DNA of 64,000 nt, taken from positions 7,514,915 to 7,578,914 of the forward strand of contig CM051026.1 in assembly GCA_027627225.1 (NCBI GenBank), in the 5' to 3' direction. How positions within the stretch are numbered: position 1 is the first letter of the stretch; every line of letters begins with the position of its first letter. The position numbers and the translations under genes were made by a program. Shown in pieces: positions 1-11,755 of the stretch. The stretch comes from Congeria kusceri (lineage: Eukaryota > Mollusca > Bivalvia > Myida > Dreissenidae). Under the pieces are notes generated by a model, which had not been told where the DNA came from, ran no database searches, and saw nothing but the letters and a program-made list of their open reading frames with translations.

Positions 1-210
1 GAAGAAAAGGAACATTTGGAAGAGAAGGAAAAAGAACAATAATGTTAAGAAGAAGAGCATGATGAAGAGAAGGAAGAAGAGCAAGATAGTCAAGAAGAAG
101 AGCAAGATGAAGAGAAGGAAGAAGAGCAAGAATGGCAAGACGAAGAGCAAGATGAAGAGAAGGAAGAAGAGCAAGAATGGCAAGAAGAAGAGCAAGAATT
201 TAACGAATGA
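1..210 (+). repeat. Glu/Gln-rich minisatellite, possible coding remnant
   Basis: Purine-rich tandem sequence built on GAAGAAGAGCAAGATGAAGA-type units of about 45 bp. Read in frame from base 1 it is almost all Glu, Gln, Asp and Lys, with Trp in two units (EEEQEWQ), and ends at TGA 208-210. Stops at 40-42 and 46-48 break that frame. Other frames give Lys/Arg-rich peptides with no recognisable domain. It could be the decayed 3' end of an acidic-repeat gene lying to the left of the window, or simply a minisatellite. I see no splice acceptor strong enough to call an exon. Confidence 0.5.
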
Positions 211-1210
211 AAAACTTCAGAATGCATCATGTAATTTTTAAACTAATACTGTTCCATAGCCAACAGTTGATGTATGTTATATGCAATACTAACCTAACCT
301 AATTGTCAGTGGTGTTAACAAAAGACCGTGTAATAATATACAATTAGAAAAACTGCATATCGTGATGTTACGTTGTTAATATCAGTGTTAAAAATATAAT
401 TTTTTCAAAAATTTATTTTATCATTTTTGTATATTTTAAACATTTTATTTCCTTAGGGTTTAATGCATATGGGCTGTTAAATACACATATTCTTATTTGG
501 GATCCGTGTTCAAGTTAATTCTACATCAACAATCAATTTGATTTTCGCTGATAGAAATGTTTTTTTCTAATTCTGATTTGCAAACATTACCAAGTCGCTA
601 ACTTAACCACTTGTACAGTATTTTAAATATGTATTTGTTTATTGGGCATAAAAGTGTGTGTATATTCTTTTGTCTGTCCTGATTGTTTTGGTTATTGGTC
701 CATTTTATTCTTATTTTGATTGGTGTATATAACCACTATTTAAGAAATTCAGGTTTTAGTAATATCATATCTCTTGCTAATGATGCTACAGTTTTAAAGC
801 AGAATGTGAAAACAATTGTCAACATACAAAACCACAATCGTAAATCCTTAAACACATTGTTTTCTTAAATAGATCTTTGGTACAAAGCAACCAGTGCTGC
901 TTTGACCCTATCAGCGGAAAACAAAGCGAAAAACTTTGGGAGAAATAATACACCTTAAAAACTGTCCATGGTCCAACGAATTATTATTCAGTTTGAAACC
1001 AAATGAGCAAACAAATTAATATTTTGAAAAGCTTGACAAATGTGATACACCTCCCCTGTGAATTCCTTTGAGCCAAATGGTCATGCCAAGCTAGATAAAA
1101 GAGTTGTAATACCTTTTGGATTTTTTTTGTGAAAAGTAAAATACGTACAAGTAATTAATAAATGCATTTGATTAAAAATTTACTGGTTTATAATTGGGTC
1201 AAGTTAATGT
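211..1210. other. AT-rich intergenic sequence, nothing recognised
   Basis: No coding, RNA or repeat signal that I can support. A short frame at 683-868 has no protein-like composition and no splice context. Confidence 0.5.
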
Positions 1211-2219
1211 TTTTATGCCCCCGGCATGTTGATGCGGGAGGCATATAGTGATTGTCCTGTCCATCCGTCCTTCCGTACGTCCGTCTAATCGTCCCTCCGT
1301 CCGTTACAAGGTTAAGTAGATTTAACTGTTTCGTCTAGCACCAACACTGCTTACTACAACACTAAGATACTTACACAGTTGTTGCTTGTGACCACTCCCT
1401 ATCCACCCATATCACCCAACCTCACTTTGACCTTGACCTAATTTGCACTTAGAATAATTCAAGTGGGCTCTTTCTTGGTTAACTAGATTTTACCGTTTTG
1501 TCGAGCATCAACACCGCTTAGGCCTCACAAAAAATAGTTCCGTTTCTGGTGTCCCGACCGACCCTTTACTTTTGCTGCTGACCCTACATATTTTTGGTCC
1601 AAAAAGAATAAAGACTGAGAATAAAGACTGAAAAAGACTGTTACTGTGTACAACACAAACCATTCTCCCATCATAAAAAAATCAAAAAAATCCCTACCCT
1701 TAGGCGTCAAAAAAAAATGTTTGTTTCAGGTAACATGCCCCCAAAAAATAGGGTAGGTAGGTCGGGCCTTTTTTTTTTTTTTTTTGGTAAATGGTCAACT
1801 TAAAGATTCTTAAACTGAATCAATATTCAAAACACATCAGTAATATCCTTAAACATTGTTTATAAGTGGATACTATCAAAACAAAACACTTTCCAAAACA
1901 CATTTAATTATTGAAAAAGGTAAATAAAACAAAAATCAATCTAATAAACCCAATAAAATGTTCTAGGGTTGGGGCATTTTTTTAGGGTAGGTCGGGTTAT
2001 CTGAAACAAACATTTTTTTTAAAGCCTTATTATTTTGGGCAGGAGACCAGAAACAGAACTTTTTTTTTTTGGGCCTTACTACAAGACTTTGATACTTACA
2101 CAGTTGTTGCATATGTCCATTCCCTATAAACCTATATCACCCAACCTCACTTTTACCTTGACCTATTTTGGAATAAGAAATGGGCTATCCAGCACCAACT
2201 GGGGTCGTGTGTGTTTATC
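1211..2219 (+). repeat. Family A 'pearl-like' repeat, copy 1 (interrupted)
   Basis: Begins with a hairpin-forming ATGCCCCC...GGGAGGCAT, then GTCCGTCC-type simple repeats, then units of about 145 bp carrying CTAGCACCAACACTGCTTAC, ACACAGTTGTTGCTT and CTTTGACCTTGACCTAATTT. The copy is split at 1520 by a 555-bp insertion and resumes at 2076-2219, ending in GGGCTATCCAGCACCA. A fuller copy lies at 8583-9155. Non-coding dispersed repeat with a tandem core. Confidence 0.7.
1518..2078. mobile_element. Nested inverted-repeat element with TTA target duplication
   Basis: About 555 bp (1521-2075) inserted in family A. The left end reads GGCCTCACAAAAAATAGTTC; the reverse complement of the right end reads GGCCC followed by an A run and GTTCTGTTTCTGG, so both ends share GGCC, A-rich, GTTCYGTTTCTGGT. 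TTA flanks both sides (1518-1520, 2076-2078), and removing the insert restores the family A sequence GCTTACTAC. A 3-bp TTA duplication fits PIF/Harbinger-type MITEs. There is no transposase inside. Confidence 0.65.
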
Positions 2220-2224
2220 GAACT

Positions 2225-2587
2225 TAGAATCTTTTTCTTGTCTGTGGTTGGTTGGCTGGCAGCAGCTGTGGTTTTATTCTACATGTATATTAACCTTGTT
2301 CTCAGTGTTTCATTGTTAGCGATTATGAAATTTATATGATTGATTGAATACCAAAATCAGTATTCGAATATTCACTTTTTCATTCAATTGAATATTCGAA
2401 TATTTGTATAGATTCATATTTAGTACATTAAGCTTTGTGACCCAGTCAAGATCATGTAAATAATGGTACAGAGTTTTAGTACACATCATTGCTGTATCTT
2501 CATTAGCGAATTGCAATATCATATTAATGCGTAACTGCCATTAAGCATTAACCCCTGAAGTTCCATGTTAAGTGTTGTTTTTTTAAT
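2225..2587. repeat. Dispersed hAT-like repeat, copy 1
   Basis: About 360 bp closely matching 7015-7390, both running from TTCTTGTCT...GGTTGGCTGGC to AAGTGTTGTTTTTTTAATTA. The interior has repeated ATTCGAATATTC palindromes. A 64-68 codon minus-strand frame is conserved between the copies, but it is short, has no known motif and needs no selective explanation at this similarity. This copy stops where family B begins, suggesting truncation by it. Confidence 0.65.
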
Positions 2588-4495
2588 TATGCCCCCACCA
2601 TCAATTATGGGGGGGGGGGCATAGAGTTTACCCTGTCCGTGGGTACGTACGTATGTACGTGTGTACGTAGGTACGTATGTTCGGATTCTTGTCTGAGCAA
2701 TAACTTTGTCCAGCATTGGAAGATTTTCAAATAACTTGTCAGAAATGTTAAGCATAACGAGACTGTGTGACGCACGCAGGCGCCAGGTTCCTAGGTACAA
2801 GGTCAAGGTCACACTTAAAGGTCAAAGGTCAAATATAAGAATTTAAGCCTTTGATCCCTGTCCGGAGCATAATTTTGTCCAGTATGGAAGGAATTTCAAA
2901 TAACTTGGCACAAGTGTTGAGCATGGTGAGACGGTGTGTTGCACACAAGAACTAGGTCTCAAGGTCCAAGGTCAAGGTCACACTTAAAGGTCAAAGGTCA
3001 AATATAGGAATTTAAGACATAGACCCTGTCTGGAGCATAATTTTGTCTAGCATGGAAGGAATTTCAAATAACTTGGCACAAATGTTGAGCATGGTTAGAT
3101 GGTGTGTTGTGCGCAGGAACCAGGTTCCTAGACCCAAAGTCAAGGTCACAAAGAGATGTCAAAGGTCAAATATAAGAATTTAAGCCTTCTATCCCTGTCT
3201 GGAAAATAATTTTGTCCTGCATTGAAAGAATTTCAAATAACTTGGCGCAAGTGTTGAGCATGGTTAGATGGTGTGTCGCCCGCAATAACCAGATTTCTAG
3301 GTCCAAGGTTAAGGTCACACTTAAAGGTCAAAAGTCAAATATAAGAATTTAAGCCTTCTATCCCTGTCCGGAGCATAATTTTGTCTAGCATGGAAGGAAT
3401 TTCAAATAACTTGGCACAAGTGTTGGGCATGGGGAGATGGTGTGTCGTGCCCAAGAACCAGGTTCCTAGGTCCAAGGTCAAGGTCATACTTAAAGGTCAA
3501 ACGTCAAATATAAGAATTTAGGCCATAGACACTGTCCAGAGCATAATTTTGTCTAGCATGGATGGAATTTCAAATAACTTAGCACAAGTTTTGAGCGTGG
3601 TAAGACGGTGTATTGTGCACAGGAACCAGGTCCCTAGGTCCAAGTTCAAGGTCACACTTAGATGTCAAATGTCAAATATAAGAATTTAAGCCTTCTATCC
3701 CTGTCCGGAGTATAATTTTGTCCTGCATCGAAAGAATTTCAAATAACTTGGCACAGGTCAAGAACCAGGTCCCTAGGTCCAAGGTCAAGGTCACACTTGA
3801 AGGTCAAAGGTTAAATAAAAAAATTATGCCATAGACACTGTCTGAAGTATAATTTTGTCTAGCATTGGAAGAAATTTAAAAAAACTTAGCACAAGTGTTG
3901 AGCATGGTGAGACGGTGTGTTGTGTGCAAGAACCAGGTCCCTAGGTCCAAGGTCAAGGTCACACTCAAAGGTGAATGGTCATTTAAGCCAAATATACTGT
4001 CTGAAGCATAATTTTGTCCAGCAGGGAAGGATTTTAAACTTACTTGGCTGAAGTGCTAAGCATGGTGTGTCAGAGTGTTGCACGCAAGAACCAGGTCCCT
4101 TTGTATAATGTCAAGGTGACACTAAAAGGTCAAAGTTCAAATATAAGAATTCAAGCCATAGACCATGTCGGAAGCATAATGTTGTCCATCAGGGAAGGAT
4201 CTCAAACAACTTGGCAAAAGTGACAATCATTAAGTGGCGGTGTCGCATGCAAGAACCAGGTGCCTTGGTCCTAGGTCAAGGTCACACTTAAAGGTCAAGT
4301 ATAGGTATATTTGTTAAGATTCTTGTCCATACAGTAACTCTGTTCAGCATTGACGGATTTTCATACAACTTGGCAGAAGTGATAAAAAAACTAGGTCCAA
4401 GGTCAAGGTCACTGGTCAAGGTCAAAGGTCAAGTATAAGAATTTATTCCATGGATTCTGTCTGGAGATTAATTTTGTCCAGCATGAAATTTTTCG
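2588..4495 (+). repeat. Family B tandem array (about 168-bp unit) rich in AGGTCA half-sites
   Basis: Starts with a perfect ATGCCCCC...GGGGGCAT hairpin (2588-2624) and GTACGTAC simple repeats, then about ten units. GAGCATAATTTTGTC-type landmarks fall near 2865, 3033, 3202, 3371, 3539 and 3708, a period of 168-169 bp; a shortened unit follows. Most units carry AAGGTCAAGGTCACACTTAA and then AAGGTCAAAGGTCA or a decayed form. Non-coding. Resembles bivalve 'pearl'/Helentron-like elements with satellite-like cores. Confidence 0.75.
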
Positions 4496-5935
4496 GCGTA
4501 GCTGTCTAAGATCACTTTTCACCTAGATTTCTTGCGATAATTATGCAGCGGGAAAATTGAATGCCAATAGAATTGGGCCAATTTTCTAATTTTAGGGAAT
4601 GCAAACTTCAAACAATGTTTAACGTATACCAATAACTGTTGCATACTTTTAAGGATTAAAAATTTACATAATTATTTACATAAGTGGTTAAACTGAAGTT
4701 ATAAACATATCCTCAACATATACTCTAGAACTGAGGCTAATTATGAAACATATTTTCTCATTGTATGCGATAAACAGAATGCTATATTCATTCACGTAAC
4801 GAAATAACTATTTTGTTTAGCCTACATTTATATAAGCGCTACGCTCTATAAATAGCAATTATGCAATGTTCCCTTTCATAAATCTCATTCACAGAGTTGC
4901 TGTTCCATGTAGCCCAGTGATTCTAGCGAGTTCTTCACATTCCAGAAACAGTAGTGTCATTCTAAAAATAGTGTGCGTAGCTAGAAACAATGTATAGCTG
5001 TGTTAATATACTCGTACATGCATCAATAATAGCGTTCAGAGAATCATAAACCTAAAAATTTAAATAAATGGGAAATTTATATTTATTATCTTACTGTTAA
5101 TTTGAATTAAAATTGTGGTTACGATTTATTAACGATTATTTATAATTGCATTTTTCTATCAACTTCTCTAGTAGATATTATTGAAATCTGTAAAAAGATG
5201 CTACATTTTCAATAGATAAAATATTATGAAAGAAGATTCGGAATCCGTCGAATTGTTATTTGCGTAGCATGAATACAAAATTTGCAGTACTAATTATACA
5301 CAGGAACCCTTGAAATATCATATTTCTACTGATATAATTTAATATCGTCACAGTCTAATGAATTTTTATGTTTGCGTTATCAAAAATGAAGTCTTAAAAT
5401 TTCAAAAATGGCTTAATGTTCCCTGACTATTGCTTTTTATTGGGATACACAGCATAAATGCTTATTTGACTTAAAATCATTATTATATTAGATAACTTAC
5501 AAGAATGGTATATTACCGGTACTATAAATAACTATATAGACTCGTCTGATACATAATAATTTTAATTCATTCCCGAAATTATTTTCTTACATTGTTAATT
5601 TGTTAAATCGGCTTGAAAAATTCAGATAACAATTATGTTAACCTAAATTATTTTGGTTATTCATATAGCACTGGTGGAAACATGGAGTTGTATGATTGGT
5701 TTATTCACGGCATAGATATTAATTATAATTTTATTTAATTTTTAAATCAATAAATTTATCTCAAATTAACTTTTGAGTCCGAGAAGTTTTGTTATAGTGT
5801 CCGAAAAATCTGGGGCCCAATAAGTCTCCTTATATTGGTGGGGACCAAAATATCTGGGGTCTGAGAAGTCACGTAACCGATCATTTTGGCCGTCTGTTTA
5901 GGTAATTTTTAAATGACATCTCAATATTAATTTCA
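4496..5935. other. AT-rich sequence, nothing recognised
   Basis: Low-GC unique-looking sequence with many stops in all frames. I see no RNA gene, repeat family or regulatory site. Confidence 0.5.
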
Positions 5936-5939
5936 ACGC

Positions 5940-6185
5940 CGATTGTCTTTTTTTAAAGACATTTCTTGTTTCAAAAAGCTAGGCAGAAGTGGTAAGCATT
6001 ATGAGACAGCATGTGGTGTTCAAGAACCAGGTCTGTAGCTGAAAGGTCAAGGTCATTAATCAAGGTCAAAGGTCAGATAATTTTCCAGATCATAATATTG
6101 TCATGCATGCAGGGATTTTCAGATAAATTGGCAGAAATTATCACAATTACCAGATGATGTGTTGCATGCACAAACCTGACTTGTG
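5940..6185 (+). repeat. Family B fragment
   Basis: One and a half units: AGGCAGAAGTGGTAAGCATT, then AAGAACCAGGTC, GAAAGGTCAAGGTCA and AGGTCAAAGGTCA (6063-6075), then a partial next unit ending in GTTGCATGCACAAACC. It has the same order of landmarks as the array at 2588-4495. Confidence 0.65.
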
Positions 6186-6814
6186 AAGTTAGTGAATTAC
6201 TTCCCTTAATTCAAGAGTTTGCAAAGCATAATTCAAACATGATAAAAGGCATTTTGTTGATTTTGCACAGAATGATTTAAGATAGCAAGAGTAAGTGAAG
6301 CATACAAGAACCATAACTCATAATTGCCTTAAAGTTTTAATTACTACCCTTTATTGATTTTTGGTCAGGACAAAAAAAAAATTGTGATATCAAAATAACT
6401 TCAACCAATAAGAGAATACATTAGCAGAAAGTGAAATAAACAAGGAAAACTTTCATTTTGCAAAATTATTTGTTTGCATACAGAAAAAGCGGCGCCATGT
6501 AGAAATGGCTGCATAGGTGGGGGGCATCCATGTCTGTGGACACATTTCTTGTTAAGAATATTTTCAATAATCTACATTTCACATACAGGGATGAAAATTA
6601 ACTTATTTGTCTTGTTGCCGAAGTGGGCCCCTAGCTTTCTAGATTTAGGAGCGCATCCAAATTTTTAGGGGCCCACCAAATTAAAATTTTGAGAACAGAT
6701 GTTAAATATTACAGTGATAATCAGCATATGGAAAAGCTTGTTAAAAACTATATTAAAAATTTAATTCTTAAATAAATCAATACTACTGGTACTCCACTTC
6801 AACAACCAAAAACA

Positions 6815-6815
<1 letters not shown>

Positions 6816-6859
<44 letters not shown>

Positions 6860-6877
6860 ACTACTACTACTACTACT
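6816..6877 (+). repeat. (CTG)n(CTA)n microsatellite
   Basis: About 15 CTG triplets followed by about six CTA triplets. The same CTG-then-CTA order occurs in the very large array at 60771-61588. Confidence 0.95.
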
Positions 6878-7014
6878 CCTTTTGCATTGACTATGTTGAA
6901 AACAGTACACGTTTAACTCAAAACTGAGTTAATTTGGCCTTAACACTGCTGCTTGCGCACTAGAAAATCGGGAATGATTTATACAACCCTTTACTGTGGT
7001 ATGTGGAATTTATC

Positions 7015-7855
7015 CACCTCGTTTTCTTGTCTCTGTATGGTTGGCTGGCGACAGCTGTGCTCTTATAACATTTATTCTACATGTGTATATTGACCTTGTT
7101 TTCAGAGTTACGTTGCTAGCGATTATGAAATTTATATGATGGCATCAAATACCAAAATCGGTATTCGAATATTCACTTTTTCATTCAATCGGATATTCGA
7201 AGATTTGCATAGATTCATATTTACTATATTAAGCTTTGTGACCCAGTCAGCACCATGTAAATAATGGTACAGAGTTTTTGTACACATCATTGCCGTATCT
7301 TCATTAGCAAATTGCAATATCATATTAATGCGTTAATGCCATTTAGCATAAACCACTGAAGTCCCATGTTAAGTGTTGTTTTTTTAATTAAGAATACTTG
7401 CAATAATCTACAATGCACATATTTCTTATCAAGTTAGAAACTTGTTGATAAGCGGCGAATTTGAGCAACATTTATGCTCTATAATGTGTGATCACACTGA
7501 TGTAATTATTTCATTTTTGTTAATCTTTTCACAGATTTAATTACCTGTTAAATGTTATAGCTTCATAATGTCCTCTGTAATTGTGTATTACTGGCCACCA
7601 GACGCTGACCGCTGACACAGACGGGTGCATTTATCAATATCTTTGTCTGACACCTAACACGGGGCTAATCTATTAAAACACGGGGTTCTGTATCTACTGG
7701 TTAATTACTGCTTTAAGTTTGACAGAAAACTCTACAATCAATAAATTAATGTTTTTTAAAGCAACACAAATTCGCAAATATTCTATTAGCGTTTTAACTA
7801 TTCGAATAACGATCACTCATTCGAATATTCAAATAGTTTTGCCTTCCCTAGTAAT
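7015..7855. repeat. Dispersed hAT-like repeat, copy 2 with terminus
   Basis: The first 375 bp match copy 1 at 2225-2587. Beyond the point where copy 1 is cut, this copy runs on to ATTCGAATATTCAAATAGTT and TTTTGCCTTCCCTAG (7833-7847). That terminus, read on the minus strand as CTAGGGAAGGCAAAA, resembles hAT-type terminal inverted repeats. No transposase frame is present. Confidence 0.5.
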
Positions 7856-8582
7856 TTACTGTCGGTTAACCCATCTGTAAAAAGGATTCACCACTTTATA
7901 TGAGGTTTTGGAAATATTACATTCCCAAAATGTGAACTAAATTATAATTGAAAGTATTTAAGATTAACTTGAGATGATTCTGTAATATGGCCCCTGATCC
8001 ATTAAATAAACCATTATGATAACTGTTTAGAAATACTCATTGTGTGATTGATTTAAGTGTCAGATATCACATATTGTTTGAGGCGCCAAGTCACATTGTT
8101 ATTTTTGAAATCCAATGAATTGCTTTCCTAGTCTGTTATACTTCAGCGCCCATTCCAGACCTGAACATTCATAACAAAATATAAATAACATAAGTAATAA
8201 ATAATTTTGTACCATTTACTTAACAAAATTTATAAAAGTGATAAAAGTGGTCATAATATTTACTAGTTTTGTAGTATAGAATATATTTCAGAAGGCTATT
8301 TCAAAATATCTTGCAATTACATGATTTCATGGGGACACTAAACTATAAAATCCATATTATACTGGAGATCAACAATCAAATAATGAAACCCTCAAATTGA
8401 AAACTTTATATGCTGATTCCCTATGGAAAATGTAGGCAACCAACTGTAAAGTTTTATGTGTTGCCTCTGATCTTTGTATATATAGAGTATATTTGCTTGA
8501 TCTCACGCAAGCGCTCAGGAAAATATTGTCTCCCTTCCCGTGATGGTATAACCTATTATCACACTGAAAACAAATTTTTATT
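7856..8582. other. AT-rich sequence, nothing recognised
   Basis: No supported feature. Overlapping short frames at 8369-8658 run into the family A repeat and look like chance. Confidence 0.45.
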
Positions 8583-9155
8583 CCCTTCGGGGCATAAAGT
8601 TTTCCCATCGTTCGTCCGTCTGTCCGTCTGTACTTCAGTCAGTGACAAGGTTAAGTAGATTTTACAGTTTCATCTAGCACCAACAACGCTTACTACAACA
8701 CTTGGACACTTAAACAGTTGTTGCTTATAACCATTCCCTATCCAACCAGCCTCACTTTGACCTTGACCTAATTTGCAGTTAGGAATAATTCAAATGGGCT
8801 GTTTCTTGGTTAACTAGATTTTACTGTTTCGTCTAGCGCCATCACTGCTTGCAACAACAACACAATTGTTACTTATGACCGTTCACAATCCACCCATATC
8901 ACCCAGCCTTACTTTGACCTAGACCTAATTTGCACTTTATATAATTCAAATGGGCTTTTTCTTGGTTAACTAGATTTTACCATTTCATCTAGCATCAACA
9001 CCGCTTGCTACAACATTGGATACTTACACAGTTGTTGCTTCTGACTATACCAATCCACCTATATCACCCAACCTCACTTTGACCTTGACCTAATTTGGAA
9101 TAAGAAATGGGCTATCCAGCACCACTGGGAGGCATGTGTGTTTATCAATCACATA
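8583..9155 (+). repeat. Family A 'pearl-like' repeat, copy 2
   Basis: GGGGCATAA then GTCCGTCTGTCC simple repeat, followed by about three units of 145-150 bp, each with TTTCRTCTAGCACCAAC, ACACAGTTGTTGC and CTTTGACCTTGACCTAATTT. Ends with GGGCTATCCAGCACCACTGG and GGCATGTGTGTTTATC. The CTTTGACCTTGACC segment on the opposite strand is GGTCAAGGTCAAAG, a half-site pair related to that in family B. Confidence 0.7.
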
Positions 9156-10545
9156 ATCTTGTTTAAATACTGGTATTGGTTGCAAGTCAAATGAACTAAA
9201 ATGCTAAAAAGTTTGAAGAGGTTAAGCTTTATAATGTATAAACTGTGAATTTAAGAAATTTAGTTGTAGAGCATGTCAAATGTCTTGCGACTGAGTTTAC
9301 GGCTTAAATTTGAAATGTGAAATTAATTGCCAAAGCACAAAGGCAAAACCACACATTTATTTACATATTGATGTTTAAAATATCTCTGGCACAAAGCTCT
9401 TTTGAGATTTCAGTTGTATATAAAGCAAATAGATTTAGTGGAAATAATATGCCATACGATTGTTCTATGGTCCAATAAACAATAAGGAAGTTTGAAAACA
9501 CCGCAGTAGACGCTTCATGATTTGAATAGCTCTGGATGAAAGTGATCCCCCTCCCCAGTGAATTCTTTTGTGCTAAATGATTGTTCTATCGAGCCATTCT
9601 ATTTTCATTATACATTCTGGTGTGTTTGTGAAATACCTGTTTCTTACAAGTAAACCTTTATAATCTCAAGTTGAATAATTTACCTGGGATATTTAACAAG
9701 ACTTGTCACGGTTTATGCCCATTCTGAATGGCAATGTAAACTACTATTTATCAACATTATAAACCTTGGCCATATGAATAGCTCAGTGTGCAATTTTCAC
9801 ATCAGATATAACAGACTGTCGGAGACTTGTTCATTAGCCCAGTAGTATTGATCTTTTTGAAATAAAACATATTGAATTTCTATTAGTTTCAGATATACTT
9901 TACAAAACATTCATGTTGGAGTATTCATGCTGAAATCAATAATTAAACAACAAGCGTATATTATTCCAATTATTAAAAATTACTGATTAAAGTACTTGTA
10001 ATATTAGAACTAATTTAATAGTATACAATTGAAGATTACAGTAGGCATTTCCAAAAATTCTTGAAATTACACGATTTCAGGAAGACCATAATGAAATGCA
10101 TAGTATACTGAAGATAAACAGTAAAAATATTAACACCTGCAAATCATTAGCCATAGTTTTCAAGAAAACTTGTTTAAGACCATAATTGACATATTATATG
10201 AATGGTTTTCTGTAACTTATTGTTGGTGTATATTGTCGCCTCTTATCTTTTCATGTCCACTAAGTTGATAGTACGTTATGTAGATTTGAGTGGGGGAGCA
10301 CATCACAAGTCTTCCATATTGCAGCTGCCGTGATGACGGAGATCACTATACTCGTTTAGATGTTGTCAATCAATCCTAGACTGATAAACGGTTCGCAAAA
10401 CCTCATATAGGGCTGAAAATATGTGCTGCTGTCGAGGGTCTGGAGCCCTATTAGCGTGAGCAGAAGGAGCATTAACTTAGATTGCACTTAAGTAAAATTG
10501 TTAAAACGTAATACGCTACAACCTTATGTTGAGATTATTGCTTAT
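9156..10545. other. AT-rich sequence, nothing recognised
   Basis: No coding or repeat signal that I can support. Confidence 0.45.
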
Positions 10546-10548
10546 ATT

Positions 10549-10800
10549 TTTATGTCCCCATTTTCAGGGGGCATACAGATTTGCCGTTTCCGTCTGTCCG
10601 TCTGGTCCATCCTTCGACTTTTGGTATCGTGCATAACTCAGAAAGTATAACTGCTAGAGTGTTCAAACTTCAAAAACATATTTGCATGTGAACTTGTGCA
10701 CCTGGGTATCTGGGTGCATTTTTAGCTCAACTTTTTTAAGAAATAGCAAGCTATTCTAGTGGCCTCGGCGTTGGTGTGGGCGTCTGGGCCAGTTTATCTG
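10549..10800 (+). repeat. Pearl-like fragment joined to a Helentron-like 5' end
   Basis: ATGTCCCC...GGGGGCAT hairpin and GTCTGTCCGTCTGG begin one fragment. At 10719 a second element begins with TTTTTAGCTCAAC followed by AAGAAATAGCAAGCTATTCT and GGCGTTGGTG. The same start recurs at 14401, 17271 and 56612. Both pieces are truncated. Confidence 0.5.
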
Positions 10801-11494
10801 TTCCTATTATTCTAAAGCATTTCTTTATTGCAGTTATGATTTGGTACTGTGTGCCAAGATGACGTGTGTATTATTACTGATAAAGAAAACTTATGCCTTG
10901 CTTGAATTGAAAGTTTTGCTCCAGTCCTCTCCAATAGTGTAACGTCAACTGGACGGTTAAATGAATATTTCTTTAACGTAATTTCCTCCACTAGCTTCTG
11001 ACAATTCAACATTTATTGCTTTTCTCATTCATAGATGTGCTGAGTTAATTAAGCAAAAAAAACGTGTTTGATAAGTGATAAATATATTTGTTTTAGAACC
11101 ATGCATAACATTTTTTGGAAACAAATTACCTCCCTGAATGGATTGGTTTTACCCATTCATTCATTCAGAAGAAGTCTATAAGACATATTTGCCTGGGACC
11201 AAAGGTGTTGATTTGTAAGCATATGAAATAATTACATATTTTTCATTGTCATATCTTCATGAAAACCAAGGAAATGGGTTATGACTATGTCCTGATCTAC
11301 GTTCAGATTGTTGGATTAACTCCTTAAGATTATTTTTAGATTTTTTTTTTTTAAATATACAGAGAACAGAGATATTACTGACATAGAATGATTTCCAGGA
11401 ATTTTCTAGCAGTTAGTTAAGATGTAATAAGCTTTTGTCAGCACTTGGACTATTAAAGGCTAACAGGATTGCTTTAAAGTGATTTTTTTGTTTA

Positions 11495-11755
11495 AAGAAA
11501 TAATTTTCAATTTACTGTTGTTTATTGGCCAATAAACAACAATTTGGAGTTCTGATGCATAGGAATTAAACCACGAGGCCGTTGTTCTGAGTGGTTTAAT
11601 AGCCACACATCAGAACAACAAAGAGTTGTTTATTGGTCGATAAACAACGAAAATGCGAAAATTACTTTTCACATTGTTTATTGGGCAGTTTAACAACTTT
11701 AATTTTGTTCTTTGTCTATAGAAACATTATTGAGTATCATGTAAGAATTGCAAAT
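11495..11755 (+). mobile_element. Foldback element E, copy 1
   Basis: Contains GTTGTTTATTGGCCAATAAACAAC (11518-11541), a perfect palindrome, then an inner hairpin GTTCTGATGC...AATTAAACCAC pairing with GTGGTTTAATAG...CATCAGAAC, then GTTGTTTATTGGTCGATAAACAAC. The right end is TTTGTCTATAGAAA...GAGTATCATGTAAGAATTG. Non-coding. Five other copies lie at 14468, 31594, 38878, 41028 and 59040. Confidence 0.75.

Noticed and set aside
2316..2522. Conserved 64-68 codon peptide shared with 7132-7323
   Set aside because: The DNA of the surrounding repeat is equally conserved, and the peptide has no start context or known motif.
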